A stretch of DNA of 64,000 nucleotides from Pipra filicauda (taxonomy: Eukaryota > Chordata > Aves > Passeriformes > Pipridae), in contig NW_024105098.1 of the NCBI RefSeq assembly GCF_003945595.2, positions 372,001 through 436,000 of the forward strand. The letters run 5' to 3'. The notes below the pieces were generated by a model. The model had not been told where the DNA came from, searched no databases, and saw nothing but the letters and a program-made list of their open reading frames with translations. Positions 40,901-52,190 of the stretch are shown piece after piece; within the stretch, counting starts at the first letter, position 1, and every line of letters starts with the position of its first letter. Made by a program: the position numbers and the translations under genes.

Positions 40901-43600
40901 GTGGGTCTCAACTTACACAGTTTAAACTATTCTTTTGCTTTGAAGTCTCTGTTTGGGTTTGTTTGTTGAGGTTTTTTTAATTTTATTTATACCTCACTGG
41001 GGCAGCTTCCTGAAGTACCTCCAGGGGCCTGGTTCCACTGCCTGTATTCCAGTTTCCAAAGACAAATTTGATTTCTGTGTTAGGAGGCAAGCTCCTTCCT
41101 TCAAGCACTTTCTGTGTGACAGAGCTGGAAAGAGTTCAGTAAAATTTCAAAAAATGTAACCTATTTTCCTGTGTTTTCTGAGATGAATCTTTGAGAGAGA
41201 TCACTCATGGTAAAATATTTACTAGTGTGTCGCCTCAACTAAGGTAGGAACTCTTACAGTGCAGGTGTGAAGAAAGAAATACTTGCTCCTTAAGCTTTTT
41301 TCAATCCATGTCCTGTTCGAGCCATCTCTGTTTCAGTGGACTCCTGAAGCTTTGCATGATATTTATTAACCTGATTTACTAATCGACTCCTAAAATTTAA
41401 ACAGAGACAGAGAGAACATAAGCTGGACTCAGGCTCACAGGAATCAGTTTTGTACCAGCTCTGCCACAAACACCCATTTGAATTTATTATATTTGTAATT
41501 TATAATAATATATTTATTATTGTATATTTGGCTTATTAATGTTTGTGGTTCCCCTGTCTACCAAATGCAGATGCTAATTCTTCCTTTTTTCCCTATCCAT
41601 ACTTGTACAGACAGCAGATTTGGACAGGAATCAACTCCTCCTGTGTCTTTGGATACCTCACAAATGAGTCCCTAATCTTAGGTGAACCTTGTAGTTGCTT
41701 CTGTAAGCCACGAAATAATGATGGGCTTCAGCCTGCTCAGGGATAAATGCAACCTTTGGATTACATTGGTGTAAATAAAAAGTCCACTGCAGTTCCCAAG
41801 TCAAAAACTGCTGGTAGTGTTTAGCATCAATGTCTGTCACTTGAACATCTGGCGTTCATCACTGCCTTCCTTTTCCTTCCACTGTCATATTTTATCCCCA
41901 TCTGTTGGAGGTTTCTTAGCTCAGACTGTATAAATCACAACTGCCTCGCAGTCAGGGTGGTGGAATCGTTACAGGCTGCAAGGCAAAGGAGTGAAAAAGA
42001 GGTAGATTTAAGGAAAGTGTTTCTCTTTTGTACTCTGCTCCCCTTCTTTCTCCCCTCTCCCTGTACAGTACTGGGCAGTGTTACTAGACAGCTTGATACT
42101 TTTGCTATGAAGAGAGATGGAAAAGTTTCCAAAAATAGCAAATGTTTTTACCAGCCCTGGTTCTGAAGGCAGGAGGAGGAGAGGAATTGGAGCCAGAATG
42201 GACATCCATTGCCATTGTTGGAAAGACCAAAATTGACTGCTTTGGAACAACCCTTCTGCAAGTTAGTAATAAATTGGGAAAGCAAGCATTCATTAATATC
42301 AGACTTCCTGGGCAATGACTTTGATGTACTTTTTTTAAATTAAATTGCTCTTATTGCAGTAATTTAGGCTACTATTAGGAAGAATAATACTGAACATGCT
42401 AGGAAAACATGGGTGGTTTAAAACTAGCCAAAGCAGGATACTTCTACTTTTTCTTTACCTCAAGAAACCGTGCAGTGGCCTCGCAATGGCCATCACATCC
42501 AGTGTTCCCAAGCCATGCTGGCAGGGCAGTGAGCCAGAGCAGCATTCCAGAGATGCACTCCTGATGGGGAGGTAGATCCTCCACCACCCCATAGGAAACA
42601 TTTCCAGTAGCATGTGTGCATTACCTGCCAAAGCAAGGTGTCACACAGCCCCCTGCACCCGCATGTGGGCTTAATTCCCTGCCAGCCTTAGCAAGTAGAG
42701 GTACTTCCTCATTCTAGAAATGCACAGAGACTCCTTAGTCCCGAGCTACTGGTAGTTAGAGAAGAAAAGACCCATTTCCCTGTGTCTGGAGAGGGCTGTT
42801 GCAGACTGCCACCACTATCAATCCCAGAACTTTTTCCAGGCTCAAGGTGGGCTGAAGCCGGAGGGTCTCTGTACAGCTGTCATGTTTTCAGTTCTAGGGA
42901 CAGTTTGTGTGGTTGGGGACTGCATTATACTTGGAACAGCAGGAATGCCCCATGTCACTATGTGTGTTCTTCCTGATTGTCTTGCCTTTTCTTTCTTTTT
43001 AGTCTCATATGTCAAAAGTGTATCTAAAGTTTGTTTGATTTGATATCAGGTTGGCTGAAATGGGAATAAATTATTGTTGCTATTGCTCATTGTCAGCTTA
43101 GCCTTCTCTTTCTGCAAAGCATATTGCATTCCTGATTTCCCATTGTTTTTCACTTATTTTCCTGTGGTGTTATCCTGCTACTCACTGCAGACTCCCAGAT
43201 TCCAGCTCGGCAGCAGATCAATCAAGCAGTAGGTGTCCTGGTCAGCATCTGCATGAAGTGCAAGTGATAGGCCCAGCTCATAAACAGATGGGCTGCTGGG
43301 CTGTACTGTGGAGCAAGTCCTGGCTGATGCAGAGGGCACATGGTGGTTGGTGTGAAAGGCCAGGCAGTCCCTGGAGTCACAGTTGTTCTCTGAAGGTGGT
43401 AGATTGGTTCACTCCTGATGATTTGTTCTGACATTGCAGTCTGTTGCTGGAAGTGGATGTTGTCCTGGTGAAAGTGTTATTACTTGGCAAGGCTAAAATG
43501 TGGGGCTGTGAGAGATGGAAACATGGGTCTAATGTTGCACAACCTCCTTCACATGAGATATTGAAAGAAAATAATCCAAGAATACAGTGGAAAGGATGTT
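31930..43600. other. Intronic DNA, no gene seen
   Basis: Holds an A/T-rich, possibly conserved stretch at 33480-33860 and two palindromes with ATCAAA arms (33530 and 36011). The frame at 40167-40604 (145 codons) is the longest on the plus strand here, but it has no domain and is overlapped by frames on the other strand. Confidence 0.55.
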
Positions 43601-43659
43601 GTGATGTTGATTTACTCAACTTTTTTTGCTGTCTGCACCAGATTTCTGCTTGCCAAGCA

Positions 43660-43710
43660 TCTTTCTTATTACGAGCAGAATATTTATTCTACTTTCTCTT
43701 CCTCTTGTAG
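43660..43710 (+). promoter_or_regulatory. HS6ST1: 3' splice site (branch region, polypyrimidine tract, AG) of the HS6ST1 terminal exon
   Basis: A pyrimidine-rich tract (CTACTTTCTCTTCCTCTTG) runs directly into AG at 43709-43710, and the next base begins the conserved R-KFYYIT coding segment. A possible branch-point adenosine lies in the TTATTAC stretch around 43667-43673. AG dinucleotides further upstream, for example in GCACCAG near 43640, lack an equally close tract. Reading frame and family conservation both place the junction here. Confidence 0.88.
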
Positions 43711-44419
43711 AAAATTTTACTACATCACGCTGCTGAGAGACCCCGTATCTCGTTACCTCAGCGAATGGCGTCACGTCCAACGAGGAGCCACTTGGAAGAC
43801 CTCCTTGCACATGTGTGATGGCAGGACACCAACTCCTGAAGAGCTGCCATCGTGCTATGAAGGCACAGACTGGTCGGGCTGCACACTGCAGGAGTTCATG
43901 GATTGCCCGTATAACTTGGCCAACAACCGCCAAGTGAGGATGTTGGCTGACTTGAGCTTGGTGGGCTGCTACAACATGTCCTTCATCCCAGAGAACAAGC
44001 GAGCACAGATCCTGCTGGAGAGCGCAAAAAAAAACCTCAAAGACATGGCCTTCTTCGGCCTGACAGAGTTCCAGAGAAAGACTCAGTACCTGTTTGAGAG
44101 AACTTTTAACCTGAAATTCATCCGGCCCTTCATGCAGTACAACAGCACCAGGGCCGGAGGGGTGGAGGTGGACAATGACACCATCCGCAGGATCGAGGAG
44201 CTCAATGACTTGGACATGCAGCTCTATGACTATGCAAAGGACCTCTTCCAACAGCGCTACCAGTACAAACGGCAGCTGGAGAGGATGGAGCAGAGGATAA
44301 AGAATCGGGAAGAGAGGCTTCTTCACCGGTCCAATGAAGCACTTCCCAAGGAAGAGACCGAAGAGCAAGGACGTTTGCCCACTGAGGACTACATGAGCCA
44401 TATTATAGAGAAGTGGTAG
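43711..44419 (+). CDS. HS6ST1: Heparan-sulfate 6-O-sulfotransferase 1, terminal coding exon (C-terminal part)
   Basis: This exon encodes the C-terminal 235 residues of a Golgi type II membrane enzyme that moves sulfate from PAPS to the 6-O position of glucosamine in heparan sulfate. The first base completes an arginine codon split by the intron (phase 2), and the frame then runs without interruption to TAG at 44417-44419. Visible features are the RDPVSRYLS segment at 43736-43762, matching the 3'-phosphate (PAPS) binding region of Golgi sulfotransferases; the family-typical block GATWKTSLHMCDGRTP; three N-glycosylation sequons, NMS (43973), NST (44141) and NDT (44174); and a charged coiled-coil-like tail from about 44230 to 44330. 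The ending TEDYMSHIIEKW and the overall sequence favour paralogue 1 over HS6ST2 or HS6ST3, judged from memory without alignment. The PAPS 5'-loop and catalytic histidine belong to exon 1, which is absent. The open frame extends upstream to 43601, but that part is intron. A run of nine A at 44026-44034 lies inside the coding sequence. Confidence 0.95.
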
Positions 44420-44820
44420 CCTAGGCAGACTTTTATATTAATGATATTCTAGGGTTTCCATATAAGAGATCATGGAAGTAAAATTACAAAAACGACAAAA
44501 AAATATTTTATTTAAAAGCAAGTCTGTAAAACAGAAGATAGATTGCTTCCTTAAGCATAGGGTCTTTTTACTGTTTCTTACAAGACCGATGAGATTCTTA
44601 AAAAAAACAATAAATACATAAAAATAAAAAAAAGGGTCAACATTCTAATGCAGAGGTAAAAAATGCACAAATGCAGTTACCCACTTGTAAGGCCAAATAC
44701 AGAAGAATGTTTCTTATCCTCACAATTCAAACACAAACGGCAGAAGTAGGATTTTTAAAAATCTATTTATTCCCTGAGCATAATGATATAAAGACACATA
44801 ATTAAAAACCAAGGAAACTG
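44420..44820 (+). other. HS6ST1: HS6ST1 3' UTR, minimal extent
   Basis: The sequence after the stop codon is A/T-rich with several ATTTA/TATTTA-type elements (for example around 44501-44515 and 44761-44770) and no open frame of note. The end is set by a candidate cleavage site just after the ATTAAA at 44801 and before a GU-rich stretch at about 44826-44872. Mammalian HS6ST1 transcripts have longer 3' UTRs, so transcripts may continue past this point. Confidence 0.6.
44609..44628 (+). terminator. Candidate poly(A) signals (two AATAAA, proximal)
   Basis: AATAAA occurs at 44609-44614 and again at 44623-44628 inside a very A-rich stretch. The downstream sequence (GGGTCAACATTC and onward) is not obviously GU-rich, so this is a weaker candidate despite the canonical hexamers. 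Genomic A-richness also makes it prone to internal oligo-dT priming artefacts. Confidence 0.35.
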
Positions 44821-44872
44821 AGGTTTTCTTTTGTGTGGGAGGCGGGATAGGAATTGTGTTGTTTGTAACTGA
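44801..44872 (+). terminator. Candidate poly(A) site: ATTAAA followed by GU-rich element
   Basis: The common variant hexamer ATTAAA at 44801-44806 is followed 20-65 bases later by a strongly G/T-rich stretch (TTTTCTTTTGTGTGGGAGG, then GTGTTGTTTG). This is the normal arrangement of a vertebrate cleavage and polyadenylation site. Cleavage would fall near 44815-44825, giving a 3' UTR of about 400 bases. It is the best-formed of the candidates seen. Confidence 0.5.
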
Positions 44873-44980
44873 TAATGGTGACTGAGTTGAGGATGTGCTC
44901 TCCTGTCAGGCTGATCTGAGCACACAGGCAGTCACAGTGTGTCAGCTGGCAGCCACTGCCAGAAGGTAGAGCACCATAAA

Positions 44981-44986
44981 AATAAA
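44981..44986 (+). terminator. Candidate distal poly(A) signal AATAAA
   Basis: A canonical AATAAA lies about 565 bases past the stop codon in an A/G-rich context (AAAATAAAAGAAGAAG). No clear GU-rich downstream element follows within 40 bases. It is a possible alternative 3' end for HS6ST1 transcripts. Confidence 0.3.
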
Positions 44987-44989
44987 AGA

Positions 44990-47900
44990 AGAAGAAAAAT
45001 AGCTAGAGGATGAGAAACATTAAAGCAGATTGACTATGGCCTGGGATATGTACTTAGCACAGTGGTTTTGATACGTTGCACTGGTATCACATGTACATAT
45101 ACAACTTCATCCCAAAAATAATAGAGAATTCATGCACAGAGCTGTTTCCCAGACGGGTCCCAAAACAAGATAAAAGCCAACGAAATTCCACATGGGCTCA
45201 AACATGCACTCACATACCATCCTGTCACCCTACACCAGTGCTGCTCATGCCGTCATCAGTATTATGTGTTAACAGCACATGAAAACCCTATCCTGCATAC
45301 TGAGGAAAAGGAAGATGAAATTAAACACTCCCTCATAAATCTGCACAACAAGGTTCCAGGAAGACCCTGCAAATGATCAATCATTAATGGGAACATGACG
45401 AGGGCGTGATTTTGTTTTGTTTGTTGCTATGTGAAATACTGACCCAGAATAAGCATACAGATGTACCCTATCTGTATTTTTACAGTTATTTTTACTTGCT
45501 TTTATCAAGAGATAATGGGCATCAGCTTGCTTCCAGTGAAGTCAGTAGAACTGATTTAAGTGGGAACAGGATGGAGCTCTCTTCCAGAGCTGTGAAAATT
45601 TCTGACTATGGGTCTGAATTAATTATGACACAGTGCACATTGTCTTTTGGCAGGGTGCCTGTTCTGCAGCTCTTACTTTAAATGAACAAGCTGTGTTCAT
45701 AAAACTGGAAAGGAGAATCATAGATAATGTTTTTTTAGTCTCAGACCACTCTCAAAGCAGAACTCTTTCTCTTTCAATGCTGTTTTTTAGAGGCTCATGT
45801 AAGTTTAATCCTCCAGTGTGGGGACAGTCTAACCAGGTTCTGCTTACTGACTTTTGAGTCATAGAACAACAATGACTTCTCTAATTCCTCTTCCCACTCA
45901 CCAAATTAAAGTATGGCTTATTTTTTTGCTGTTGCAAGCACTTCTCTCTTTGGTTGAAAGCATGGAAATGAAGTAGTTTTTGCCTGGTTCATGTCTCACC
46001 CCGTTATTGCTCAGCCTGTAAGACCTGAACCAGCTATTGTTTAGGGTAAACTCTGAACCAAATGGAATATGATTTGATTTTCAAAGGCCATGTTAACTGC
46101 AAATCAAATATGGCATTGAAATCACTGGAGGAGAGGCAGAGAGCTGATGCATTCAACTTTAACATGTCATTTTTACAGCATCCCTTTCCCATCACACAAA
46201 TCCACTGATGTGCTGCTTGGTTTGTATTTTAATTCTCTCTCTGCCTCTGTACACTGTTTCCAGCAGTTCCAAATTCAGACTGAATTTTGCAAAAGAGGGG
46301 CTTTGTTCTTCTGTGCACAACCTGGGGGATACACCTTACTTTTGGAGATGTTCTTCTCCAGAAGAGTAAAGACGACCGAAAACTTGAGAACAGAAAATAC
46401 AAACAGCACTTTGGGCTCAATTACAGCCCTGTTACAGCCCTGAGCCAAAGTCTACCAAAGTCAAAGGATGTCTTTCCTATTGATTTCAGATGGATTTTGG
46501 TCAGGTCTGCATCCTGCTGCTGCAAAGTGCTCAAGCACATGCTCGCCTGTCTGCAGGCACAGTGGGACGTTGTTACTCACGCCTTCAGCTGGTACCAGAA
46601 TGTGCTGGTGGTGTCGATGTCTTTAAGGTTGTGTCAGTACTTCTGCCACAAAATGGCCCCTGTTTCCTCCTAGGTGAAAATTGGGAAGCAAAATGAAGTA
46701 GTATTTGGTGGTTGGCTTGGGGGCAGAAGGTATTACAACTCCATTTGCTCATCTCTTGATTCCAAGACTGGGAGAAGCTATGTCTGCTAGTTCCCAGCGC
46801 TTTTATGTGTTGCTGTAACTAAAGAAAACATTTGTATTTTAAAAATGCAGTTTTACAGGCTGTTTACCCACAAAACCAATACACAAGATATAAAAAGCAG
46901 GTGTTTCTGTGCACAGTTTCCAGCTTTGCCCAGAGGCGTTGCACAAGTGGTTACTGCAGCTCGTCCCCGTTCACGTGGCACTGTCGGGACTGTGTCGTGA
47001 TTAGGCCGTGTCTGCCTGAGCTCCTTCTGTGTTACAGGCTCTGAGTAACCAGCTGGATGTTAATGGATCTGTCTGCAGGGTTGTCTGAATCAGAGGCAGC
47101 CTCTGACCTTAAAAGCATGTCAGTAGAAGACCTTGTTCCAACATTTTCTTTGTAATATATTGCAGTAACAAGCAAAAGAAATGAAACTATATTGAAAACT
47201 GTCTTGTTAACAGTTTTACTTCAACCCACAAAAGGAGGGCTAACCTCACTTGAGCACTGAGGCAGAATTTTCTAGATTCAAATCCTGCACCCAACACATG
47301 CCTCAGTTTCCCCACCTGTACATTGGGAATAACAAATTTATAGACTCTAAGAAGGTACTCCAAAGTATAAAAGTATAGGGCATTTTGAAACAGATCCTAA
47401 ATAAGGAAGAGAATGGCCCAGAAGCCATCCCTCACCCTGGCTGTTGTGCTGATCTGGTCATGGCTGTAGGCCATGAATTAATTTATTCTAAGTACTGTGT
47501 GCCAGAGCACAGGTTGCAGGATGTACCTGGCACTACCCTCCTCCTTTAGTGGGTTCAAGGGAACTTTTTTAACATAATGTGAATGTAGTTTTTTGTGGTT
47601 TATATGTACCACAGTTTGAAGTGGTACTATTTCTTTTATTTTTAGGATTGATAATTTGATGCTACAATAACATGGAAAATGTGTGTGTAGTTTTAAAATT
47701 AATGGAGACCGACAGCTTTAAGGCACTCCAGCAGAAGTAGTGGCCAGATAGTACATTCTTGTTCAATATCTGCCCCTTTCTTCCAAAATGTTTTTCCTGT
47801 GACTTATGGACACATCAAGATCATCTTCACTACAAGAAGTGTTTCTTCAGGGGGTTGTCAATGCACCATGACCCAGGTCAGGTCAGGTGAGCGCTGGAGT

Positions 47901-50900
47901 GCTGAGGGCAGGTGCACGATTGCAGCCTGTCTCTTGGGGAGCTGGTGAGGCAGTTCCCCCCGAATTCAGGTTTTATTTAGTTGGATGCTTATCCATCCCA
48001 CGGGGATACCCCCTGGAAAGCCTCCACGGAAGCTGTGGCTGTGTGAGATGTTTCTGAGGGTTTGTGCAGCGAGCAGTGTTATGTGAGCGAGCAGTTGGGG
48101 CAGGCAGCTCTCAGGTACCAGGGCACAGAGGATGGATGGCCCCTGGGCTCTGCAATCCTGCACTGAGCTGACCCTCTACACCCACAGAAGGGGATGGGGA
48201 GTGGGGATTTCTGAGCAGACTCCATTCCTGCTCTGGCAGGTGGAAAGGCCAAGACATGCTCCAGTGCTGAGAAGATCTTCTTTGCTTTCAGTCACCTAAA
48301 CAGTGTAAACTTCACTGCTTGGTGGGTGTTGTTGCTGAAGAAAACTTTTTATTGCTGATTCGCCTCGTCCCAGCTAGCTCTCTTGAAGGAGTTTGCCTTC
48401 TCCAAAATTTTCCAGGCAGTCAGGTGCCATCTTGTACCCTGCCTGGGTCACAAAATGCAGGATTGACTGGTAAGGTTGCCAACCCAGACTATCACAGGAT
48501 TCAAAATCGTAAAAAAAAAAAATTACTTCGTCAAAGGATCAGTGTGAATTTCTGGCTTGTCTGAATTTCTCCCTTCATGCCCAACATTTTGGAATAAATG
48601 AGAAGCACTTCAGGTTGATGTTTTTGCACTCCATAGTTCCTTACTTACAAAACTGGGATGGCAATGGAAGCAGCATAAGGAAGATCCCAACAAGGTTTTG
48701 CATCCTCTCTCCCAGGACTGTCCTGTTGGAGCACAAAAGAGCTGCAGTTGCAGAGAGTGTGAGCGAGGTAGGAGGACACCACGGTGACAGTACAGACAAT
48801 TAGGAAGTTTTCAATTCTGAGCCCATCAAGTCACTTCATAGAGGTCACTGGACAGCTACAGGAGGCAATGATTAACATTACAGCACAGGGCCTGGCCCAG
48901 ATTCATATCCTGGGGTTAAAGCTTCTCTAGCTTCCTACTGGTGGTGTTACTCAGAACCCCTCCTGTCCCACAGAATTTTCCAAATGTCACAAAAAAAGAG
49001 TAATGCTACAGGAATTCACCACCCAAACTATGCTAAATGTTGTATTCCCAGGACTATAGCTTGGAATACAACTGGCACTACCTGCTGGATTCAAATCACA
49101 GGACTGGCTGCGTTCTCTTTTTGTTCTTGTTTTCACTAGTCTTAGCAGATCATGTTCCAGAGGCAGAAGTGAACACAGGATTCTCTGCCTGATCAGGAGT
49201 AGAGTGAAGCCTTTATAGCACAGGTCAGTGAGCAGCAGCTCAGGTAAACCAGGATGCAGCAGAGCTCGTGCCTGTGCACACAGTCCCAGCTCTCCGTGGC
49301 TGTTTCGCCCCAGCCACAGGAGTTCTGCCAAGGTGAGTGCAGCCCAGATAAGCACGTGGGTGTTAAAGCCTGTGTCATCCCAGCTGCAGGCAGTTTTCTC
49401 TGTAATTCTTAGCCATGCAAGCTGAAAAAAACAAGATTTGCAAATGAGTCTGTCTCCTCAAAGCCCCACAACTCCCCCTTCCCGTTTTCCCCCAGGTGTC
49501 AGTTCTGCAGACTGGATTGAGAGAGTTGTACTATAATGAATAATTTTATATTCAAATGGTTTACTGAGCATGATTTGTTTTGTACATATTGGAATATGAT
49601 TTAACTTATTTTTATTGCCCCTTTTAATCTTTTTTTTTCATAAGGACAAGACAAAAATCCCCACCCTCTCTCAATGTGAACTTCCTCTGTGTTTATGTGT
49701 AGTCTGCCAGGCAAACACACAATAGCCACAGGATTTTTCTCCATCTCCATTGGTATCTGATTTTATTTTCCATTGTAATTTCTTTTCATCTGAGGCTTTG
49801 CTTATATTGCCTCTTCTTTCCTCTCGCTGCACAATCTGCACAGAAGGGGCAATGCAGGCAGGATTTTCTTCTTCTTCCTCTCCTCTTTTTTGTGTGCTTT
49901 ACCTACCAAGGAACTCAGTTCTTCTAGGAGTTGTGTGACTGAGGGTAAAAAAATACAGCTGTTCCCCACCTACCTTCCATCCTCCATATTGTAGATCAAA
50001 CAGATTCAGCTTCTCTGAAAGTGATTGTGGCTGGAGTCATTCCACTGAGCTGAATATGTATGGTTTGCACTTTTCCCCCCACTTCAGGAACTTAAAAAAA
50101 AAACAAAAAATAAAGGCAAATTTTAACTTGAGCCAAGTAACACTTAAAGCTTTATATATTTATTTATGACATCTTACAAAAAGTGTTAAAATGTTTTTTT
50201 CTTTTCTTCCACAAGAAAAATTGAATTAAAAATCATCAAAATTGTTTTGTCTAGATCAAGAATGAATGTTAGCAGATGAAATAAACCCTAAAACTGAGCA
50301 TCTGGTGTGTGTGTTATCCTTGAGTTGGCCTTTGGATGCTGTTTCAGTGTAATATGTCTTGCCTGTGTATTACAGAGAGATAAAGCTGCCAGTGGAGTTG
50401 ATGGAGAATATTTGTTTTCTGCTACAAAAACAGACTCCTAACAAGAAACATTCAAACAGAAACTGCAGTCTGTTCATTCCTATTGTTACATTTCAGCCAG
50501 CATTGCAAAAAGCCTATAAACGCCCTAAAACCTATAATCTTTTAAAAATTAATTACTTTTGATACTGTACAGTCCTCTTAGTTTTCTTTTTCAGAGTCAC
50601 TGCAATGAACATATTTACAGGCAATAAATGGAGGTTGTTATACCAAATATTACAGAGTAATTAACAGGATTTTTTTTTGTTGTTTCATGTTCAGAATTGC
50701 TTTCAGCATCTGCTGTGTGTAAATGTTCTGCAGTTACTGAACTGAGCCTCGTGCCTGGTTGGTACAGTGAAAGTAAGTTAGGGGTAGGAGAGTGGTGGTA
50801 CAAGAGTTTCACAGCATCCTGAGAACAGCAAGATATTTATGCAAAGTGTAGCAAGTAACAACACTGTGATTTTAGCAAAGCATTATTACAGCTCACACCT

Positions 50901-50970
50901 TCCACTACACCTGTCTGAGGGGCGGTGCAGGTACAGGGAGAGGGCTCAGGTGAGTGACAGTGTGAGAGGA
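44990..50970. other. Region downstream of HS6ST1, no gene seen
   Basis: The proximal part may be an extended 3' UTR. Further on there are only short unrelated open frames (up to 128 codons at 46287-46673), the 11-bp duplication at 46421 and a small cluster of AGGTCA-like half-sites near 47875. Confidence 0.55.
46421..46442 (+). repeat. 11-bp tandem duplication
   Basis: TTACAGCCCTG occurs twice in a row. It is a minor slippage-type duplication in intergenic DNA. Confidence 0.9.
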
Positions 50971-50973
50971 ATG

Positions 50974-51240
50974 CCTGGGATCCTGAGGGGCTCACCTGGG
51001 ATCCTGAGGATGTTCACCTGGGATCCTGAGGGGCTCACCTGGGATCCTGAGGATGTTCACCTGGGATCCTGAGGATGTTCACCTGGGATCCTGAGGATGT
51101 TCACCTGGGATCCTGAGGATGTTCACCTGGGATCCTGAGGATGTTCACCTGGGATCCTGAGGGGCTCACCTGGGATCCTGAGGATGTTCACCTGGGATCC
51201 TGAGGGGCTCACCTGGGATCCTGAGGGGCTCACCTGGGAT
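50974..51240 (+). repeat. 21/22-bp minisatellite, 12 full units plus a partial one
   Basis: Two unit types alternate: a 21-bp form ending GAGGGGCTCA and a 22-bp form ending GAGGATGTTCA, both beginning CCTGGGATCCT. Unit starts are 50974, 50995, 51017, 51038, 51060, 51082, 51104, 51126, 51148, 51169, 51191 and 51212; a broken copy begins at 51233. The order of short (S) and long (L) forms is S L S L L L L L S L S S. Each full unit carries GGATCC. Units of the same type look identical, which suggests recent expansion or homogenisation and likely length polymorphism. Open frames on both strands run through the array but show no sign of being genes. Confidence 0.97.
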
Positions 51241-51500
51241 CTCACAGAGGTCCCCCTGTGGTCCCGTGGGGAGGGGCAGGCACAGTCCTGCGCTCAGTCC
51301 CTCCCAGCTGTGCTGCTCCCTCTGCCCAGGAGCCCTCCTGTCCCGCTCTCCGGGGCTGCCTCTCGCCGTGACTGGGATGGTCCCTCTGCCGAGCTGCCAG
51401 AGGAACTTCCCGGCTCCATTCCCTCCCTCCAGACAGCGCGGCTGCCGAGGTACAGACACAGCTTGTCCTGCTGCGTGGGGTCCTGTGCTGTTCCCGTTTG
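51240..51500. promoter_or_regulatory. GC-rich, CpG-containing block next to the minisatellite
   Basis: Immediately after the tandem array the sequence becomes G/C-rich with roughly a dozen CpG dinucleotides, for example in the TCCGGGG, CTCGCCGTG and CAGCGCGGCTGCCGAGG segments. This contrasts with the CpG-poor surroundings. The block is too small and too weak for a confident CpG island, and no core promoter element stands out. The long overlapping open frames here (169 and 175 codons on opposite strands) are explained by the high GC content. Confidence 0.35.
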
Positions 51501-52190
51501 AAACTGCTCTTTGTCTCCTTTGCCTTCCCAAAAGCCTGGAGGATGCTCTGGCACAAGAAGTCTGTGCTGGCAAATTGCTTTCATTTGCACATGGTCTTTT
51601 TGCACCATCTTTAATGTGTTTCTTCCTCTCAATGGAAACCTCCAGGAAAAGGAGAGGAGGAAGGATAGCTAGCAAGCGTGTGGAAGTAAGGGTTCTGCTA
51701 TTGCAAAAAGGGAAAGGGGCAGAAAGGATGCTTGAAGGAGGGCTAAAAGAAGCAGAGAAATTAATTACTGAGGGGATGACCTCCAGAGTTTGATTTTTTC
51801 CTTGGTCACACTGATGATTATTCAGTTTCTTTATGCTTGTGTCCAGGATGTCCCTGTTTCTATTCTATCTGGTCATTTTACACTATCCAGGGCTGCTTCT
51901 GGGGGATGTGCTGCCTCAGGTTAATTGGTAAGTGCCCTCATTCACATCCTGCTGTTCCCCTAACAATAAGCAGCCCCCTGGCTGTTCTGCTGCCCCAGGT
52001 GACAGCCTGCTCTTCCTGAATAGAAAAGTTGATCTCGACTGTACCCTGTCAGAGGAGGTGGTACTGAGCTTTTGTTAGAGGTTGTGTTTTGTTTCTCTGG
52101 CTTACGATCTCACACAGAGTTACTTTAACTCTTTAATAACCTCTTTCTTGCCACTGTCTGCTGGAGGAGGAAAAGCAGAGCAAGTCTGCT
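51500..52190. other. Intergenic DNA, nothing identified
   Basis: This stretch lies between the GC-rich block and the CR1 fragment. It carries the tail of an unsupported 175-codon frame and no recognisable element. Its right end may include divergent upstream CR1 sequence. Confidence 0.5.

Larger units (their letters stand above)
1..43710 (+). other. HS6ST1: Large intron of HS6ST1 (3' portion; 5' end outside the window)
   Basis: The terminal HS6ST1 exon starts at 43711, and no upstream coding exon of the family is visible in any frame; in particular, the expected LHIQKTGGTTFG-type PAPS loop of exon 1 is absent. Vertebrate HS6ST1 is known as a gene with a GC-rich first exon and one very long intron, so this whole stretch is inferred to be intronic. 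Open frames here are at most about 160 codons, overlap on both strands and show no domain. A nested non-coding RNA or antisense gene cannot be excluded from sequence alone. Confidence 0.7.

Noticed and set aside
43601..43710. Upstream extension of the HS6ST1 frame to an ATG at 43601
   Set aside because: It reads through the polypyrimidine tract and splice acceptor. Residues before the split arginine codon do not resemble the family, so this is intron.
43616..44401. 261-codon open frame on the minus strand across the HS6ST1 exon
   Set aside because: It is the antisense shadow of a G/C-rich conserved coding exon. The plus-strand product is a clear family member and the minus-strand product has no recognisable domain.
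51166..51793. Overlapping frames of 169 codons (minus) and 175 codons (plus) near the minisatellite
   Set aside because: Their length follows from GC-rich sequence and from the tandem repeat; neither has a domain or splice context, and they overlap on opposite strands.
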